Shown: positions 1 through 8,433, numbered from the stretch's first letter. The stretch: 64,000 nucleotides of DNA from a virus (IMGVR_UViG_3300048592_000962:62001-126000); one strand, 5' to 3'. The notes: generated by a model from the sequence alone, not told the origin. A program made the numbers and translations.

Positions 1-771
1 GGCACGGCGGGCTTCGTGGCGGCTCGTCTGCTCTCCAACGGTCTCGCCAACGTCGAGATGCTTCGCGGCATCCTCGACAAGGACAAGAGCGCGGCGGAGG
101 CGGGCAACACGAAGATCGCGGCGAACCTGCTCGGGATCGTGGCGACGCTCGGCCTGGCCCGGAAGGTCAAGGTCATCGGCGACAACCGCGGTGCCCTCGT
201 CACGGGCATGGGTCTCGCGCTCGCCGATCGTCTGCTCGCGAAGTTCGCGGGTGACTCGGGCTACCTCTCGGGCTTCGGCGAGTACGTCTCGCAGCCGCTC
301 GGGGAGTACGTCTCGCAGCCGCTCGGCGCCTACGTCTCGGACCCGTCGATGGGCGAGTACGTCGACCAGCCGCTCGGCGCCTTCGAGGCGGCGGCCGGCA
401 TGGGCACGCTGTACGCGGCGGCCGGCTACCACGAGGGCATCGATCCCGCCGATCAGGGCTCGGTCGACGGTCTCATGGACGTCATGGAAGCGGCGGCCGG
501 CATGGGCAGCCCGATGATGTACGCGACCGCGGGCATGGGCACGCTGTACGCAGCGGCCGGCATGGGCGCCGAGGCGGATGCGGAGCTTCAGGCGTACTAC
601 GCCAGCCAGCAGCCGCCCTTCGTCTCGACGCAGACGCCCACCGATCTCGCGCGTCCCGTCACGCACGTGATGCCCCACGACAAGCGCGTTCCGACGTCGC
701 TCGTCACGCCCGAGGGCAAGGGCTACGCGGGTGGTCTCTTCGCGCGCAACCTCTTCGCGGGGATGTTCTGA
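1..771 (+). CDS. Repeat-containing membrane/virion protein, 5' end outside window
   Basis: The reading frame is open from base 1, so the gene starts upstream. The first visible residues (GTAGFVAARLL) match the internal GFVAAR segment of the next gene, and both proteins end in a near-identical KGYAGGLFARNLF tail, so the two are paralogs. The middle is a degenerate tandem repeat of GEYVSQPL-type and AAAGMGTLY-type units (residues about 90-190). Ala/Gly-rich segments near the N-terminus could be membrane-associated. It lies just upstream of the probable major virion gene, so a virion role is inferred. No known family was recognised. Confidence 0.75.
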   Translation, partial: GTAGFVAARLLSNGLANVEMLRGILDKDKSAAEAGNTKIAANLLGIVATLGLARKVKVIGDNRGALVTGMGLALADRLLAKFAGDSGYLSGFGEYVSQPLGEYVSQPLGAYVSDPSMGEYVDQPLGAFEAAAGMGTLYAAAGYHEGIDPADQGSVDGLMDVMEAAAGMGSPMMYATAGMGTLYAAAGMGAEADAELQAYYASQQPPFVSTQTPTDLARPVTHVMPHDKRVPTSLVTPEGKGYAGGLFARNLFAGMF

Positions 772-821
772 GTCGAGGTCTCTGACCTCTCTCTGAGCAA
801 ACCAGATTTCGGAGCAAGCAC

Positions 822-1565
822 ATGGCACGTCGTCGCAGGACTCGCCGAAGCTCGCGTCACATCCGCATGAACAGCCGTCGTCGGCGTCGTCGGAGCAGCC
901 GCCTCTCGCTGAAGATGAACCGACTCGTTCGGAACATGTTCGGGGCGGACATCGCCAAGGACGTCGTGATCCCGGTTGCGGGCGGCGTCGTGGGCTTCGT
1001 CGCCGCTCGCTACCTCGGCAACATGCTGGCGGAGAAGGGGCTGATCAGCTCCGACCCTCGTGTCGGCAAGTCGCTCGCGGCGGCGGCAGGCATCCCGGCC
1101 ACCTTCTTCCTCGCGAAGAAGAGCCCGGTGGTGTCGCGCAACAGCAACATGATCGCGCTCGGCATGGGCCTGGCGGCGGCGGAGGGGTGGCTGCGAGACA
1201 TGCCTCTGCTCGGCGGCAGCCCGGCGGCGGCGGCGTTGACCACGCCGGCTCCGGCTCCGGCTCCGACGGGTGATGGCACGTCCGGCATCGGTGCCTACTA
1301 CAGCGCGCCGATGGCTGGTCTCGCCGACTACTACTCGGAGGGGATGCTCGGCGGTCTCGGGGCCGATCCGGGCAACCAGGGCGCGGTCGAGGACGTGATG
1401 GACGCGATGGAGTCCGTTTCGACGGTGACTCCGACGGACCTGGCGATGCCGGCTCCGAATCGTCCGGAGGTGGCTCCGATCGCCGAGCCGTTCGCGGCTG
1501 GCGACAAGGGGTACGCGGGCGGCTTGTTCGCGCGCAACCTCTTCTCGGGGATGTACGGATCCTGA
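822..1565 (+). CDS. Basic-N-terminus membrane/virion protein, paralog of the preceding gene
   Basis: 247 aa. GGAG lies about 8 nt before ATG. The N-terminal 35 residues are extremely Arg-rich, as in nucleic-acid-binding or membrane-topology-setting virion proteins. A Gly/Ala/Val stretch (GGVVGFVAAR, about residues 53-62) is followed by a second apolar segment near residue 110. The middle is Pro/Ala-rich, and the C-terminus GYAGGLFARNLFSGMY is almost the same as that of the preceding protein. The shared tail suggests a common partner or assembly signal. Function is inferred only from position in the candidate capsid operon. Confidence 0.8.
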   Translation: MARRRRTRRSSRHIRMNSRRRRRRSSRLSLKMNRLVRNMFGADIAKDVVIPVAGGVVGFVAARYLGNMLAEKGLISSDPRVGKSLAAAAGIPATFFLAKKSPVVSRNSNMIALGMGLAAAEGWLRDMPLLGGSPAAAALTTPAPAPAPTGDGTSGIGAYYSAPMAGLADYYSEGMLGGLGADPGNQGAVEDVMDAMESVSTVTPTDLAMPAPNRPEVAPIAEPFAAGDKGYAGGLFARNLFSGMYGS

Positions 1566-1746
1566 ACTTCTCGTACCCCGATAGCCGACGGGTGAAAGCC
1601 TCCTACCGCTGGGAGGTTTCGGGGTGCGGGACGGCCACTCAAGGTGAGTGGATCGTCTAAATCAGCGGGAAAGTCGCAGCGAGCGGATTGCGGCGAGAAC
1701 CCAGGGGAAGAAACCCAAAGGGAGCCCTGGGGGAAGAAGGAAAGCA
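1566..1746 (+). promoter_or_regulatory. Structured leader between virion genes
   Basis: This 181-nt gap has no convincing ORF but three consecutive inverted repeats. ACCCCGA (1575-1581) pairs with TCGGGGT (1619-1625), enclosing CCTCC/GGAGG (1599-1603 with 1612-1616). CCACTC/GAGTGG lies at 1635-1651. CCCAGGG (1700-1706) pairs with CCCTGGG (1725-1731), enclosing CCC/GGG at 1714-1722. The ribosome-binding stretch GGAAGAAGGAAAG precedes ATG 1747. It could be a 5' UTR that controls or stabilises the mRNA of the abundant downstream protein, or an independent small RNA. Confidence 0.5.
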
Positions 1747-2529
1747 ATGCCGAAGATCGTGGGTACCAGGGAGCGCGTTCATCAGCCGTTCTACGATTCG
1801 CTCATCCGAGTCGATGGGTCGGGTGACCTTCGCCAGGGCAACGTCGGCGTGTTCGGCGCCGTTCAGAGCCGCAGCCAGCTCTTCGTTCGTCAGGGTGCCG
1901 ACGTCGCCGTCAGCAACCTCACGACCGGTGGCTTCTTCCCGTCGGATCAGACGTTCGTCACGCTCGCGGTTCGCGTGTGGACGTACTTCCGGTTCAACGT
2001 GGAGTCGCAGCGCACGAACGCGCAGAACGTGACGGGTCCCGTCGCGTCGCTCGCGGGCGTGACGACCGACCGCATCCAGCGCGTCCACAAGCTCTACCAC
2101 CAGGCGGAGAACCAGCTCTTCTGGCAGTTCATCGCCGGTGACAAGCCGCAGCTGACGACCTTCACCGCCTACACCCCGGCGGCCGGTGGTCTCGACGGCT
2201 TCTTCGCGGACACGCGCCTGCCGCGTGCGAACAACGGCGTTCCGACCAGCGCGGCGCTCATGCGTCTCGCGCGTCCGATCCTCGTCCCGCCGCGTCAGGG
2301 CTTCCAGGTCGTGGCGATCGCCTCGCCCATCGGCCAGGCGCAGGGTGCGTCCATCATCGACCAGCTGAACGGCGCGGTCCCGAACAACGACCCGTGGGGC
2401 GCCGCCTCGACGGGTGGCACCGTGACGGGCACCGTCGGCACCGACGGTCTCACGACCACGGGCAAGGACGACATCGAGAAGGACATCAAGTACCTGATCG
2501 ATGGCATCCACTCGCGCGACGTGCTCTGA
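1747..2529 (+). CDS. Candidate major virion (capsid) protein
   Basis: 260 aa, acidic to neutral, with a beta-rich composition (alternating apolar residues, many Thr/Val/Gly). A compact segment, LVPPRQGFQVVAIASP (about residues 178-193), is typical of beta-sandwich virion subunits. I chose ATG 1747 because GGAAGAAGG lies just upstream and an upstream in-frame start would run through the hairpin-rich leader. The gene is followed at once by a strong terminator, as expected for a highly expressed structural gene. No family was assigned; major capsid is inferred from size, composition, strong translation signals and context. Confidence 0.6.
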   Translation: MPKIVGTRERVHQPFYDSLIRVDGSGDLRQGNVGVFGAVQSRSQLFVRQGADVAVSNLTTGGFFPSDQTFVTLAVRVWTYFRFNVESQRTNAQNVTGPVASLAGVTTDRIQRVHKLYHQAENQLFWQFIAGDKPQLTTFTAYTPAAGGLDGFFADTRLPRANNGVPTSAALMRLARPILVPPRQGFQVVAIASPIGQAQGASIIDQLNGAVPNNDPWGAASTGGTVTGTVGTDGLTTTGKDDIEKDIKYLIDGIHSRDVL

Positions 2530-2558
2530 GAGAGCGCGGTCGTAGCCGCAACGCCTAG

Positions 2559-2592
2559 GCCCGCACTCCGAAAGGGGTGCGGGCTTCTGCTT
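2559..2592 (+). terminator. Rho-independent terminator after candidate capsid gene
   Basis: An 11-bp stem (2559-2569 with 2574-2584, one T-G pair) is closed by a GAAA tetraloop and followed by the T-rich tract TTCTGCTTT. It would uncouple the candidate capsid gene from the downstream island. Confidence 0.8.
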
Positions 2593-2642
2593 TCCGTCGC
2601 AGGCTCTTGACGACCTTCCCGAATCGATGTAGCACCAGTCTG

Positions 2643-3863
2643 GTGCGCGACGCTGCGGCTGCTTGTCTATTGGGAGCGATTTACGGCGACGGAAGCCTCG
2701 AAGACCGAACGTCTTCGGTCAAGGTTGCGGTGAGCGCTGACATTAGAAAGCGACCCGCATGGTCCGGTCACATCATCGCCCTGTTTGAGCGCGTTCTCGG
2801 AGAGCCGCCTCTTCAATCGCGCCGCACTGCAACTCCTCATTTTGTCGAGCATTACCTTCACTTGCCGGCGGAACGGGTGTGGGACACGTTTGGTGTCACC
2901 AGCAAGTATGTGCCGGGTTATCCTCCGCGGCTCGAAGATGGCACCTCGAACCCTGATTCGCGTAAGCGTACGCCGCCGGAATGGGTCGAGATGTATGCAG
3001 GTAGATTCGCGCTTGGTCTTGTCGAGACGGACGGCTGGTTTCTTCCGCGCAGGGACAGGCGTTGCGATTCTTCTCGCTACGAGTTTGGGTTTGCGCAGAA
3101 GGACGAGATGTTAGCGTTGTGGATGTGGACACGTCTGGTTTCGATTGGTGTTCATGCGGGTTTTGGGTGGGGTCGAGGTAGCGGGACGTGGTGGACGCGA
3201 GTGAGTCGACAGGATCAGCTCAGCGTCGTCGCTGACTGGCTCGGCTCGCCATGTGCCAAGTGGGATGAGATATCACAGTTCGTAAACCCCGGCGTGTCTC
3301 CCGAGGCGCCTGACTTTGTAGCGGACCAGTGGCGCCTACTTCGAGCGCGGGAGCTGTTTGAGCGCAACAGAGTGCACGAAGAGCGGCCTGGTGAATACGA
3401 GTCGCCTTCGCGCGCTGGTGTCGGGTCATATATGCGTCGCGCAGATGCTGTTTTGACGTACGGCGAGGCGCGTTCGATTGTTCTTTCCATGCGCCATAGG
3501 CCGCGAACGCGCCTAGAATACTTGCGCGTTGCTTCCGACCATGGATTGCCGACACAGCCGGAGAAGCAGTGGCCGGAGGAGTGGTTGAGATACGGCGGTT
3601 ATCCAGGTTTTCTTGACCCGGAGTTCGTCCGCATCGAACCGCACTGGGTGTCAGCAGAGGCCGCTCGTCGCACTCTCGGCATCGGGCACTCCGTCTGGAA
3701 GAGACTTGTTGCAGACCTAAAGCCTGCCGGATCAGTCGCACACAAGATGTTCTACGACCCTTCCGTTCTCGGTGACCACCTTTTGTCCGTTGCGGACTCT
3801 AGGATGCGCCGAGCGGACGCTGTGCGGCTAGCGTCGCAGATCGGAAGTCTCTGTGCGACGTAA
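2643..3863 (+). CDS. LAGLIDADG-type homing endonuclease-like protein
   Basis: About 406 aa from GTG 2643; a GTG at 2577 would extend it but lies inside the terminator stem. Two LAGLIDADG-like motifs are visible: LLGAIYGDGSLED near the N-terminus and LGLVETDGWF about 110 residues later, each with the expected acidic residue, so a single chain could form both active-site halves. A C-terminal segment (EYLRVASDHGLPTQPEKQWP, then GGYPGFLD) resembles the short repeat found in some phage integrase-like proteins, followed by a helix-turn-helix-like region. Its 3' end overlaps the ibrA-like gene by 11 nt. Likely a free-standing mobile endonuclease; cleavage site unknown. Confidence 0.7.
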   Translation: MRDAAAACLLGAIYGDGSLEDRTSSVKVAVSADIRKRPAWSGHIIALFERVLGEPPLQSRRTATPHFVEHYLHLPAERVWDTFGVTSKYVPGYPPRLEDGTSNPDSRKRTPPEWVEMYAGRFALGLVETDGWFLPRRDRRCDSSRYEFGFAQKDEMLALWMWTRLVSIGVHAGFGWGRGSGTWWTRVSRQDQLSVVADWLGSPCAKWDEISQFVNPGVSPEAPDFVADQWRLLRARELFERNRVHEERPGEYESPSRAGVGSYMRRADAVLTYGEARSIVLSMRHRPRTRLEYLRVASDHGLPTQPEKQWPEEWLRYGGYPGFLDPEFVRIEPHWVSAEAARRTLGIGHSVWKRLVADLKPAGSVAHKMFYDPSVLGDHLLSVADSRMRRADAVRLASQIGSLCAT

Positions 3864-5070
3864 GTTGTACATCGACAGCGATGTGCTGTCCGAGGCGCGC
3901 AATCGAGTATCCGCGACGTTCGACGAGTTTGAGAAAGTCTACGTCTCGTTCTCAGGAGGCAAAGACTCAACAGTCATGCTCGACATCGTAGCCACGGAGG
4001 CGAGGCTCCGCGGAAGGCGCTTCGGACTACTGTTTGTCGATCTTGAGGCACAGTACACGGCAACCATTGCTTTCGCAGAGTCACGCTTTGCTGCGTACGC
4101 AGACGTTGCGGACCCATTCTGGGTGGCCCTTCCACTGTCGCTCAGAAATGCCGTGAGCGTGCTGGAACACAAGTGGACGTGCTGGGACCATAGGGCGAAA
4201 GACAGGTGGGTCCGAAATCCACCGCATTTCGCAATCACAGACGAATCGCATTACGACTGGTTTCGACACGGCATGGAGTTCGAGGATTTCATCGTCGAGT
4301 GGGCTAAATGGTACTCAGGTCGGTGCTTTACGGCCTGCCTTGTCGGAATACGCACTGACGAGTCTATCAACAGGTTTCGAACCATCATGTCGGACACCAA
4401 AGGCACTCACGGCGGTAAGCCGTGGTCGACACAAGTGCCCGGCACGAACGTGTACAACGTGTATCCGATATACGATTGGAGTACGGCAGACATCTGGACC
4501 TATCACGCAAAGATGCGAGTTCCGTACAACCCTGTATACGACATGATGCATGCGGCAGGCTTGTCGCCGTCTCAGATGAGGATTTGTCAGCCATATGGAG
4601 ACGATCAGCGCAGGGGCCTGTGGCTGTATCACGTACTTGAGCCGGACACATGGACGCGCGTAGTGGCCAGGGTGGCTGGAGCAAACTTTGGCGCAGAATC
4701 GTCCCGTGCCCGCGGGAACATCAATGGTGTGGGGCGCGTCCAACTTCCAGAGGGCCATACCTGGCAGAGTTACGCGACGATGTTGGTGGAGAGCATGCCG
4801 CCGCACATGGCAGAGCACTACCGAACAAAGATCGGCGTATTTCTGAGGTGGTATGCCGATAAAGGCGGGTACGCCGACGGCATTCCGGATGAGGCTGACA
4901 GGACCGACGAGGCAGAGAAGAGAGCGCCATCTTGGAGAAGGGTCTGCAAGGCCATTCTTAGGAACGACTACTGGTGCAAGTCGTTGGGGTTTTCGCAGCA
5001 CAAGTCGGGCGCCTACGAGTCATACCTGCAACGCATGAGGGATCGGAGAATGCAATGGGCGACATCGTAG
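3853..5070 (+). CDS. ibrA: PAPS-reductase-family (DUF3440) protein, IbrA-like
   Basis: 405 aa. The adenine-nucleotide PP-loop SFSGGKDSTVML is at residues 33-44, followed by LLFVDLEAQY, the pattern of the phosphoadenosine phosphosulfate reductase superfamily. Length and partner match E. coli IbrA (about 400 aa), which works with ParB-like IbrB as a co-regulator encoded on prophage-like elements. The start (GTG 3853) overlaps the upstream endonuclease frame, and the 3' end overlaps ibrB by 16 nt, so the pair is translationally coupled. Its bases look less G+C-rich than the flanking virion genes, suggesting cargo. The biochemical reaction is unknown. Confidence 0.85.
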   Translation: MRRKLYIDSDVLSEARNRVSATFDEFEKVYVSFSGGKDSTVMLDIVATEARLRGRRFGLLFVDLEAQYTATIAFAESRFAAYADVADPFWVALPLSLRNAVSVLEHKWTCWDHRAKDRWVRNPPHFAITDESHYDWFRHGMEFEDFIVEWAKWYSGRCFTACLVGIRTDESINRFRTIMSDTKGTHGGKPWSTQVPGTNVYNVYPIYDWSTADIWTYHAKMRVPYNPVYDMMHAAGLSPSQMRICQPYGDDQRRGLWLYHVLEPDTWTRVVARVAGANFGAESSRARGNINGVGRVQLPEGHTWQSYATMLVESMPPHMAEHYRTKIGVFLRWYADKGGYADGIPDEADRTDEAEKRAPSWRRVCKAILRNDYWCKSLGFSQHKSGAYESYLQRMRDRRMQWATS

Positions 5071-5690
5071 CTCGGGCACGCAAGTTGTTTGCTGAACTTG
5101 ACGCGATGGATCTCGATGAGCGCGTGGAGTCGATCAACGCGATTCGTGAGGCGCTTGCGGAGAGGTCGCCATTTGCGAGCCACCCGGTTGACCTTGTCCG
5201 ATGGGTCCGAGCGACCGATGTGGTTGCGAACAGCTACAACCCGAACACCGTGGCGCCACCAGAGATGGAGCTTCTGCGTTTGTCGATCGAGTCCGATGGT
5301 TACACGCAGCCTGTCGTCGCGAACAGAGAGGCGACCGGTTACGAGGTGGTTGACGGGTTTCACCGGTCGAAGGTTGGCAAGGAGTCCGTCTCTGTAAAGC
5401 AGGCGACGCTGGGGTACTTGCCGGTCGTTCAGATCCGTGCGTCGAGGGGAGGCGTACACGATCGGATGGCCGCAACCATTCGGCATAACAGGGCCAGGGG
5501 CAAGCACGGTGTCACGGAGATGTCAGCCATCGTGCTGGACCTGACGAGGCGAGGCTGGTCGTCGGCCAAGGTGGCGAAAGAGCTTGGGATGGATCCGGAC
5601 GAGGTTCTTCGGCTCAAACAGATTACTGGCTTGGCAGAGCTTTTTGCGGACAGGGAGTTCTCGAAGGCATGGATTCCTTCGGATGAGTAG
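5055..5690 (+). CDS. ibrB: ParB/Srx-fold nuclease-domain protein, IbrB-like
   Basis: 211 aa from ATG 5055, preceded by CGGAGA. Family hallmarks are NSYNPNTVAPPEMELL, DGYTQPVVAN, EVVDGFHR and MAATIRHNRARGKH, in the order seen in IbrB/ParB-like proteins, followed by a helix-turn-helix (AKVAKELGMDPDEVLRLKQI). In E. coli IbrB acts with IbrA; here they overlap by 16 nt and follow the endonuclease-like gene. Probable role: a DNA-binding regulatory partner. No parA gene is nearby, so plasmid partition is unlikely. Confidence 0.85.
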   Translation: MGDIVARARKLFAELDAMDLDERVESINAIREALAERSPFASHPVDLVRWVRATDVVANSYNPNTVAPPEMELLRLSIESDGYTQPVVANREATGYEVVDGFHRSKVGKESVSVKQATLGYLPVVQIRASRGGVHDRMAATIRHNRARGKHGVTEMSAIVLDLTRRGWSSAKVAKELGMDPDEVLRLKQITGLAELFADREFSKAWIPSDE

Positions 5691-5699
5691 CGTGCGCGC

Positions 5700-5740
5700 T
5701 TGACCCTGAGATCGCCTCCGTCGTACGATTGGGGTCACCA
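5700..5740 (+). promoter_or_regulatory. Promoter TTGACC-N18-TACGAT
   Basis: TTGACC (5700-5705), an 18-nt spacer, then TACGAT (5724-5729). The -10 lies in an inverted repeat (ACGATT with AATCGT about 10 nt later), so it may also be an operator. It restarts transcription after the ibrAB island, with a leader of about 75 nt before the strong GGAGGCG site at 5813. Confidence 0.6.
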
Positions 5741-5812
5741 AATCGTGTGTGGGTGAGCCGGGACTGAAGCGGGCGATGAGTTCGCGGAGGCGAGGCTCCT
5801 CTGGAGGCGAAG

Positions 5813-6736
5813 ATGAACGACGATCCGCAGTTGGCCGCCTACCTTCGTAGGATGGGTGAGCAGCACGAGAGAATGCAGGCGCAGATCGCTGCGCTATCGA
5901 AGCGTACGGGCGCGCTGCTCTCGAAGTCCGAAGAAGACCGGATGGAGATGTCTCGTCTCCAGAAGGCGCTGAAGAAGGCCAGCGATCGCATTCGCTACGT
6001 CGAGGACATCCCCGGCAAGCGCGTGCCGTACTTCATGAACTTCGAGATCAACATTCCGGGACCGACGTCCCCGTCGTTGAATCTCGCCGGTCAGCGGCTC
6101 AGCGACACCAAGCAGGTGTCGATGGATGGCCCGTTCGTGTGCACGTCCTATCAGGCGTCGTTCCTGATGAAGACCTACTCGATCGGTCCGTACGGCGACG
6201 AGGAGTCGGGGCGTCCGAACGATCCTCCGGCGGGCACGGAGGTCACCACGCCGCTCTCCGGTCGCCTGCGACCGGTGGCGAGTACGTCCGATCCGTTCGC
6301 GGGCGCCTACATCGGCCCGCGCGTCGGTCCGGTCAGCATCGCGGGTGCGCAGACGGCGCAGACGTTGCGTCCGGGCGTGATCGACTTCTTGTTCGAGATC
6401 GCGGACGAGGGCGTGGACCGGCTTCGGCAGAACCAGGTCCCGACGCCGTCGAGGTACCTGTACAGCGAGTTCGATCGCCCGTACTACCTGCCCGTCAGCG
6501 ACTTCTTCGAGCGCGGCTCCTCGATCCGATTCGCCGCCACCCTCACGCGCGACCTCGGCTACGTCGAGATCAACTCCACGTTGCTCCCGAACGGGTTCGT
6601 GGAGACGAGCGTGACGCCGCCGCCCGATCCGGCCGCGACGGGTGACGTCGGCCGGCTCGTGTGCGCGGTCGGTGGTACGCTCTACTTCAGCATGGTCGGC
6701 TACAAGATCCTCCAGGCGCAGAGCCCGGCGGTCTGA
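5813..6736 (+). CDS. Candidate virion protein with N-terminal coiled coil
   Basis: 307 aa. Residues 1-60 form a heptad-rich coiled coil (LRRMGEQHERMQAQIAALSK), followed by a beta-rich body beginning VPYFMNFEINIPG. A strong site (GGAGGCGAAG) precedes ATG, consistent with high expression. The next gene, 17 nt downstream, is of similar beta-rich type. Neither has a recognised family. The combination of coiled-coil trimer/pentamer stem and beta body would fit a spike or minor capsid protein; this is inference. Confidence 0.7.
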   Translation: MNDDPQLAAYLRRMGEQHERMQAQIAALSKRTGALLSKSEEDRMEMSRLQKALKKASDRIRYVEDIPGKRVPYFMNFEINIPGPTSPSLNLAGQRLSDTKQVSMDGPFVCTSYQASFLMKTYSIGPYGDEESGRPNDPPAGTEVTTPLSGRLRPVASTSDPFAGAYIGPRVGPVSIAGAQTAQTLRPGVIDFLFEIADEGVDRLRQNQVPTPSRYLYSEFDRPYYLPVSDFFERGSSIRFAATLTRDLGYVEINSTLLPNGFVETSVTPPPDPAATGDVGRLVCAVGGTLYFSMVGYKILQAQSPAV

Positions 6737-6753
6737 CCGGTTGAGGTCCAGTC

Positions 6754-7437
6754 ATGTCGAGCACACCCAGGGGTAACACGAGCGCTCAGCCGGGCGCGCC
6801 GTTGCCGCAGAGTCGTCCGGGAGGCAAGGTCGATCCCGTCAGGATCGTCAACGGCTTCACCGCGACGCTCCCTGGGCGCTCGCGCCTTTTCTTCCAGCGA
6901 CAGTTCTTCGCGGACTGTCCTCGTCCGATCCAGATTTCGGGCCCGCCGGGCTTCCCTCGACAGGTGCCCATCGTCAGCTTTGAGCTGCCGAAACGCCAGT
7001 CACTCGTCATCCGTCGCGTGGACTTCAAGGCGTTCGAGAGCGGCGGCATTGGGCCCAACGACATCTCCGAGGTGCCCTACGGCCGGTCGATCGGAACACT
7101 CGCGTTCCAGTTCGCAGTCGGCAATCGCGGGCTCACCGACAGCCTCACGAACCTTCCCGTGCAGGGCATCCCGGTGCAGTACACGGTCGCGCAGGTCGGC
7201 GGCCCCGTGGCGCCCATCACGCCCTCGGGCAACGTCAAGCAGGGCACGGGCGTCGCGACGCCCGATGCGCGACAGGACATGTTCGCGGGGTACGGCATGC
7301 CCGGCGACCTCGTCACCGCCACCGCCCTCGTCCTGAGGCCACCGGACTTCGACTGCCGATTCTTCCAGGTCTACATCGAAGGCTGGCTCGCGGACGAAAA
7401 GGAGCTTCAGGCGATCATCGACATGATTTCTGGCTGA
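6754..7437 (+). CDS. Beta-rich candidate capsid or spike-base protein
   Basis: 227 aa. A Pro/Gly-rich N-terminal arm of about 30 residues precedes a beta-rich body (VNGFTATLPGRSRLFFQRQF, FELPKRQSLVIRRVDF, and FFQVYIEGWLA near the end), the pattern of jelly-roll virion subunits. It sits directly after the coiled-coil candidate and before a long perfect inverted repeat that starts in its stop codon. A second capsid protein is a reasonable guess. No family was recognised. Confidence 0.7.
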   Translation: MSSTPRGNTSAQPGAPLPQSRPGGKVDPVRIVNGFTATLPGRSRLFFQRQFFADCPRPIQISGPPGFPRQVPIVSFELPKRQSLVIRRVDFKAFESGGIGPNDISEVPYGRSIGTLAFQFAVGNRGLTDSLTNLPVQGIPVQYTVAQVGGPVAPITPSGNVKQGTGVATPDARQDMFAGYGMPGDLVTATALVLRPPDFDCRFFQVYIEGWLADEKELQAIIDMISG

Positions 7438-7557
7438 CAGCGAACGAACGCGGGGCCGGTGCCCTTGGCCCGACGAACTCGACTAAACGGGAACCTCGGG
7501 CCACTGGCGCCCAGCCCATCAGCAGCAGGGGTACCGTCCTCGCGTTCGTTCGCTGTC
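7436..7557. repeat. Perfect 17-bp inverted repeat enclosing 88 nt
   Basis: GACAGCGAACGAACGCG (7436-7452) is matched exactly by its reverse complement at 7541-7557. The enclosed 88 nt contain a GGGCC/GGCCC hairpin (7453-7471) and other short G/C stems, and no ORF. It could be a structured RNA inside the virion operon, a retained mRNA processing or stability element, or the ends of a tiny mobile element. Confidence 0.75.
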
Positions 7558-7569
7558 TGAAGGTGATGC

Positions 7570-8433
7570 ATGAAGCGCCTGCTCTACCGCTCCGAGATTC
7601 GCCAGCGATTCGACAAGTCGACGCGCACCAGCTACCTGGTTTGCACCGACCCGAAGATCGACTTCTTCGAAGATCTGTACGGTTTGCCAGAGGGCGCGTT
7701 CTTCGCCGTGATGCACGACGAGGTGCCCTTCCCCGAAGAGGTTCAGGCCTTGGCGTCGCAGGCCGGCGTCGCGCCGCACGAACTCGTCGAGGGTCGTCAG
7801 CTTCTGCAAGCGGTGGTCGACGCGTTGCTCGCAAGCGCGATGGTGGATGCACCAATGCATCTTGCCGAGGTGGCGACGCCGGACGTCCGATGGGCGGACC
7901 ACGACCTGTACGTGCTGGAGCGCAAGCACCGCGAGGCAGTGGCGCGGGTGATGAATCTGCGTCGGGTGGTTGAGGGTCAGCTCCGGCTTCGGGCGAAGCT
8001 GGTGGGCGCGTCGGCTACGCCGGTGGTGGTTCGCGAGGAGATTCGGGAGGAGCCGGAGCCGGAGGTGAGGGAGGTGCAGATCGAGGGAGACTTCGAGACG
8101 TACGCTCCGACGGCCCGAGTCGTCGAAGAGGCCGTGGAGGCCGTGAAGTCCGCCCGCGAGGCGGAGCTACCCCAGCGGCTTCCGACAGGTGCGCGACGTC
8201 AACTGACGCGGATGCCTCCTGCGGCCTACGTGATTCGCGGCGATGTGATCGAGCCTCGGGTCGATCTTTGCGGGGCGATGGCCGACGCCCAAGCGGTCGG
8301 CCGAAAGGGGTCCGAGGCAGTTGTCGTCGATTGGGACGGCGAGTGGCCGGTCGTGGTTCGTCGGTACGGTGCCGATGGCCGCACGGTGTACAAGGTTGAA
8401 TCGGCGCTTCGCCGCCATGGAGGTGTTTTGTGA
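7570..8433 (+). CDS. Conserved-context protein of unknown function
   Basis: 287 aa. No family was recognised. The N-terminal half is compact (LVCTDPKIDFFEDLYGLPEG) with helices around residues 55-150. A Glu/Pro/Val-rich linker (EEIREEPEPEVREVQIEG) is followed by a small C-terminal domain. It starts just after the long inverted repeat and overlaps the next gene by 4 nt (GTGA). An assembly or minor virion protein is possible from location only. Confidence 0.7.
   Translation: MKRLLYRSEIRQRFDKSTRTSYLVCTDPKIDFFEDLYGLPEGAFFAVMHDEVPFPEEVQALASQAGVAPHELVEGRQLLQAVVDALLASAMVDAPMHLAEVATPDVRWADHDLYVLERKHREAVARVMNLRRVVEGQLRLRAKLVGASATPVVVREEIREEPEPEVREVQIEGDFETYAPTARVVEEAVEAVKSAREAELPQRLPTGARRQLTRMPPAAYVIRGDVIEPRVDLCGAMADAQAVGRKGSEAVVVDWDGEWPVVVRRYGADGRTVYKVESALRRHGGVL

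Noticed and set aside
1648-1746. Longer start for the candidate capsid gene
   Set aside because: It would translate through the hairpin-rich leader; ATG 1747 has the better ribosome site.
1566-1746. Group I intron or ribozyme remnant
   Set aside because: Stems are present, but no catalytic-core pattern or intact splice context was recognised and both flanking genes are complete without splicing.
5055-5690. Plasmid partition ParB
   Set aside because: It matches IbrB-like sequence order and is paired with an IbrA-like gene; no ParA-type ATPase or parS-like repeats were seen.
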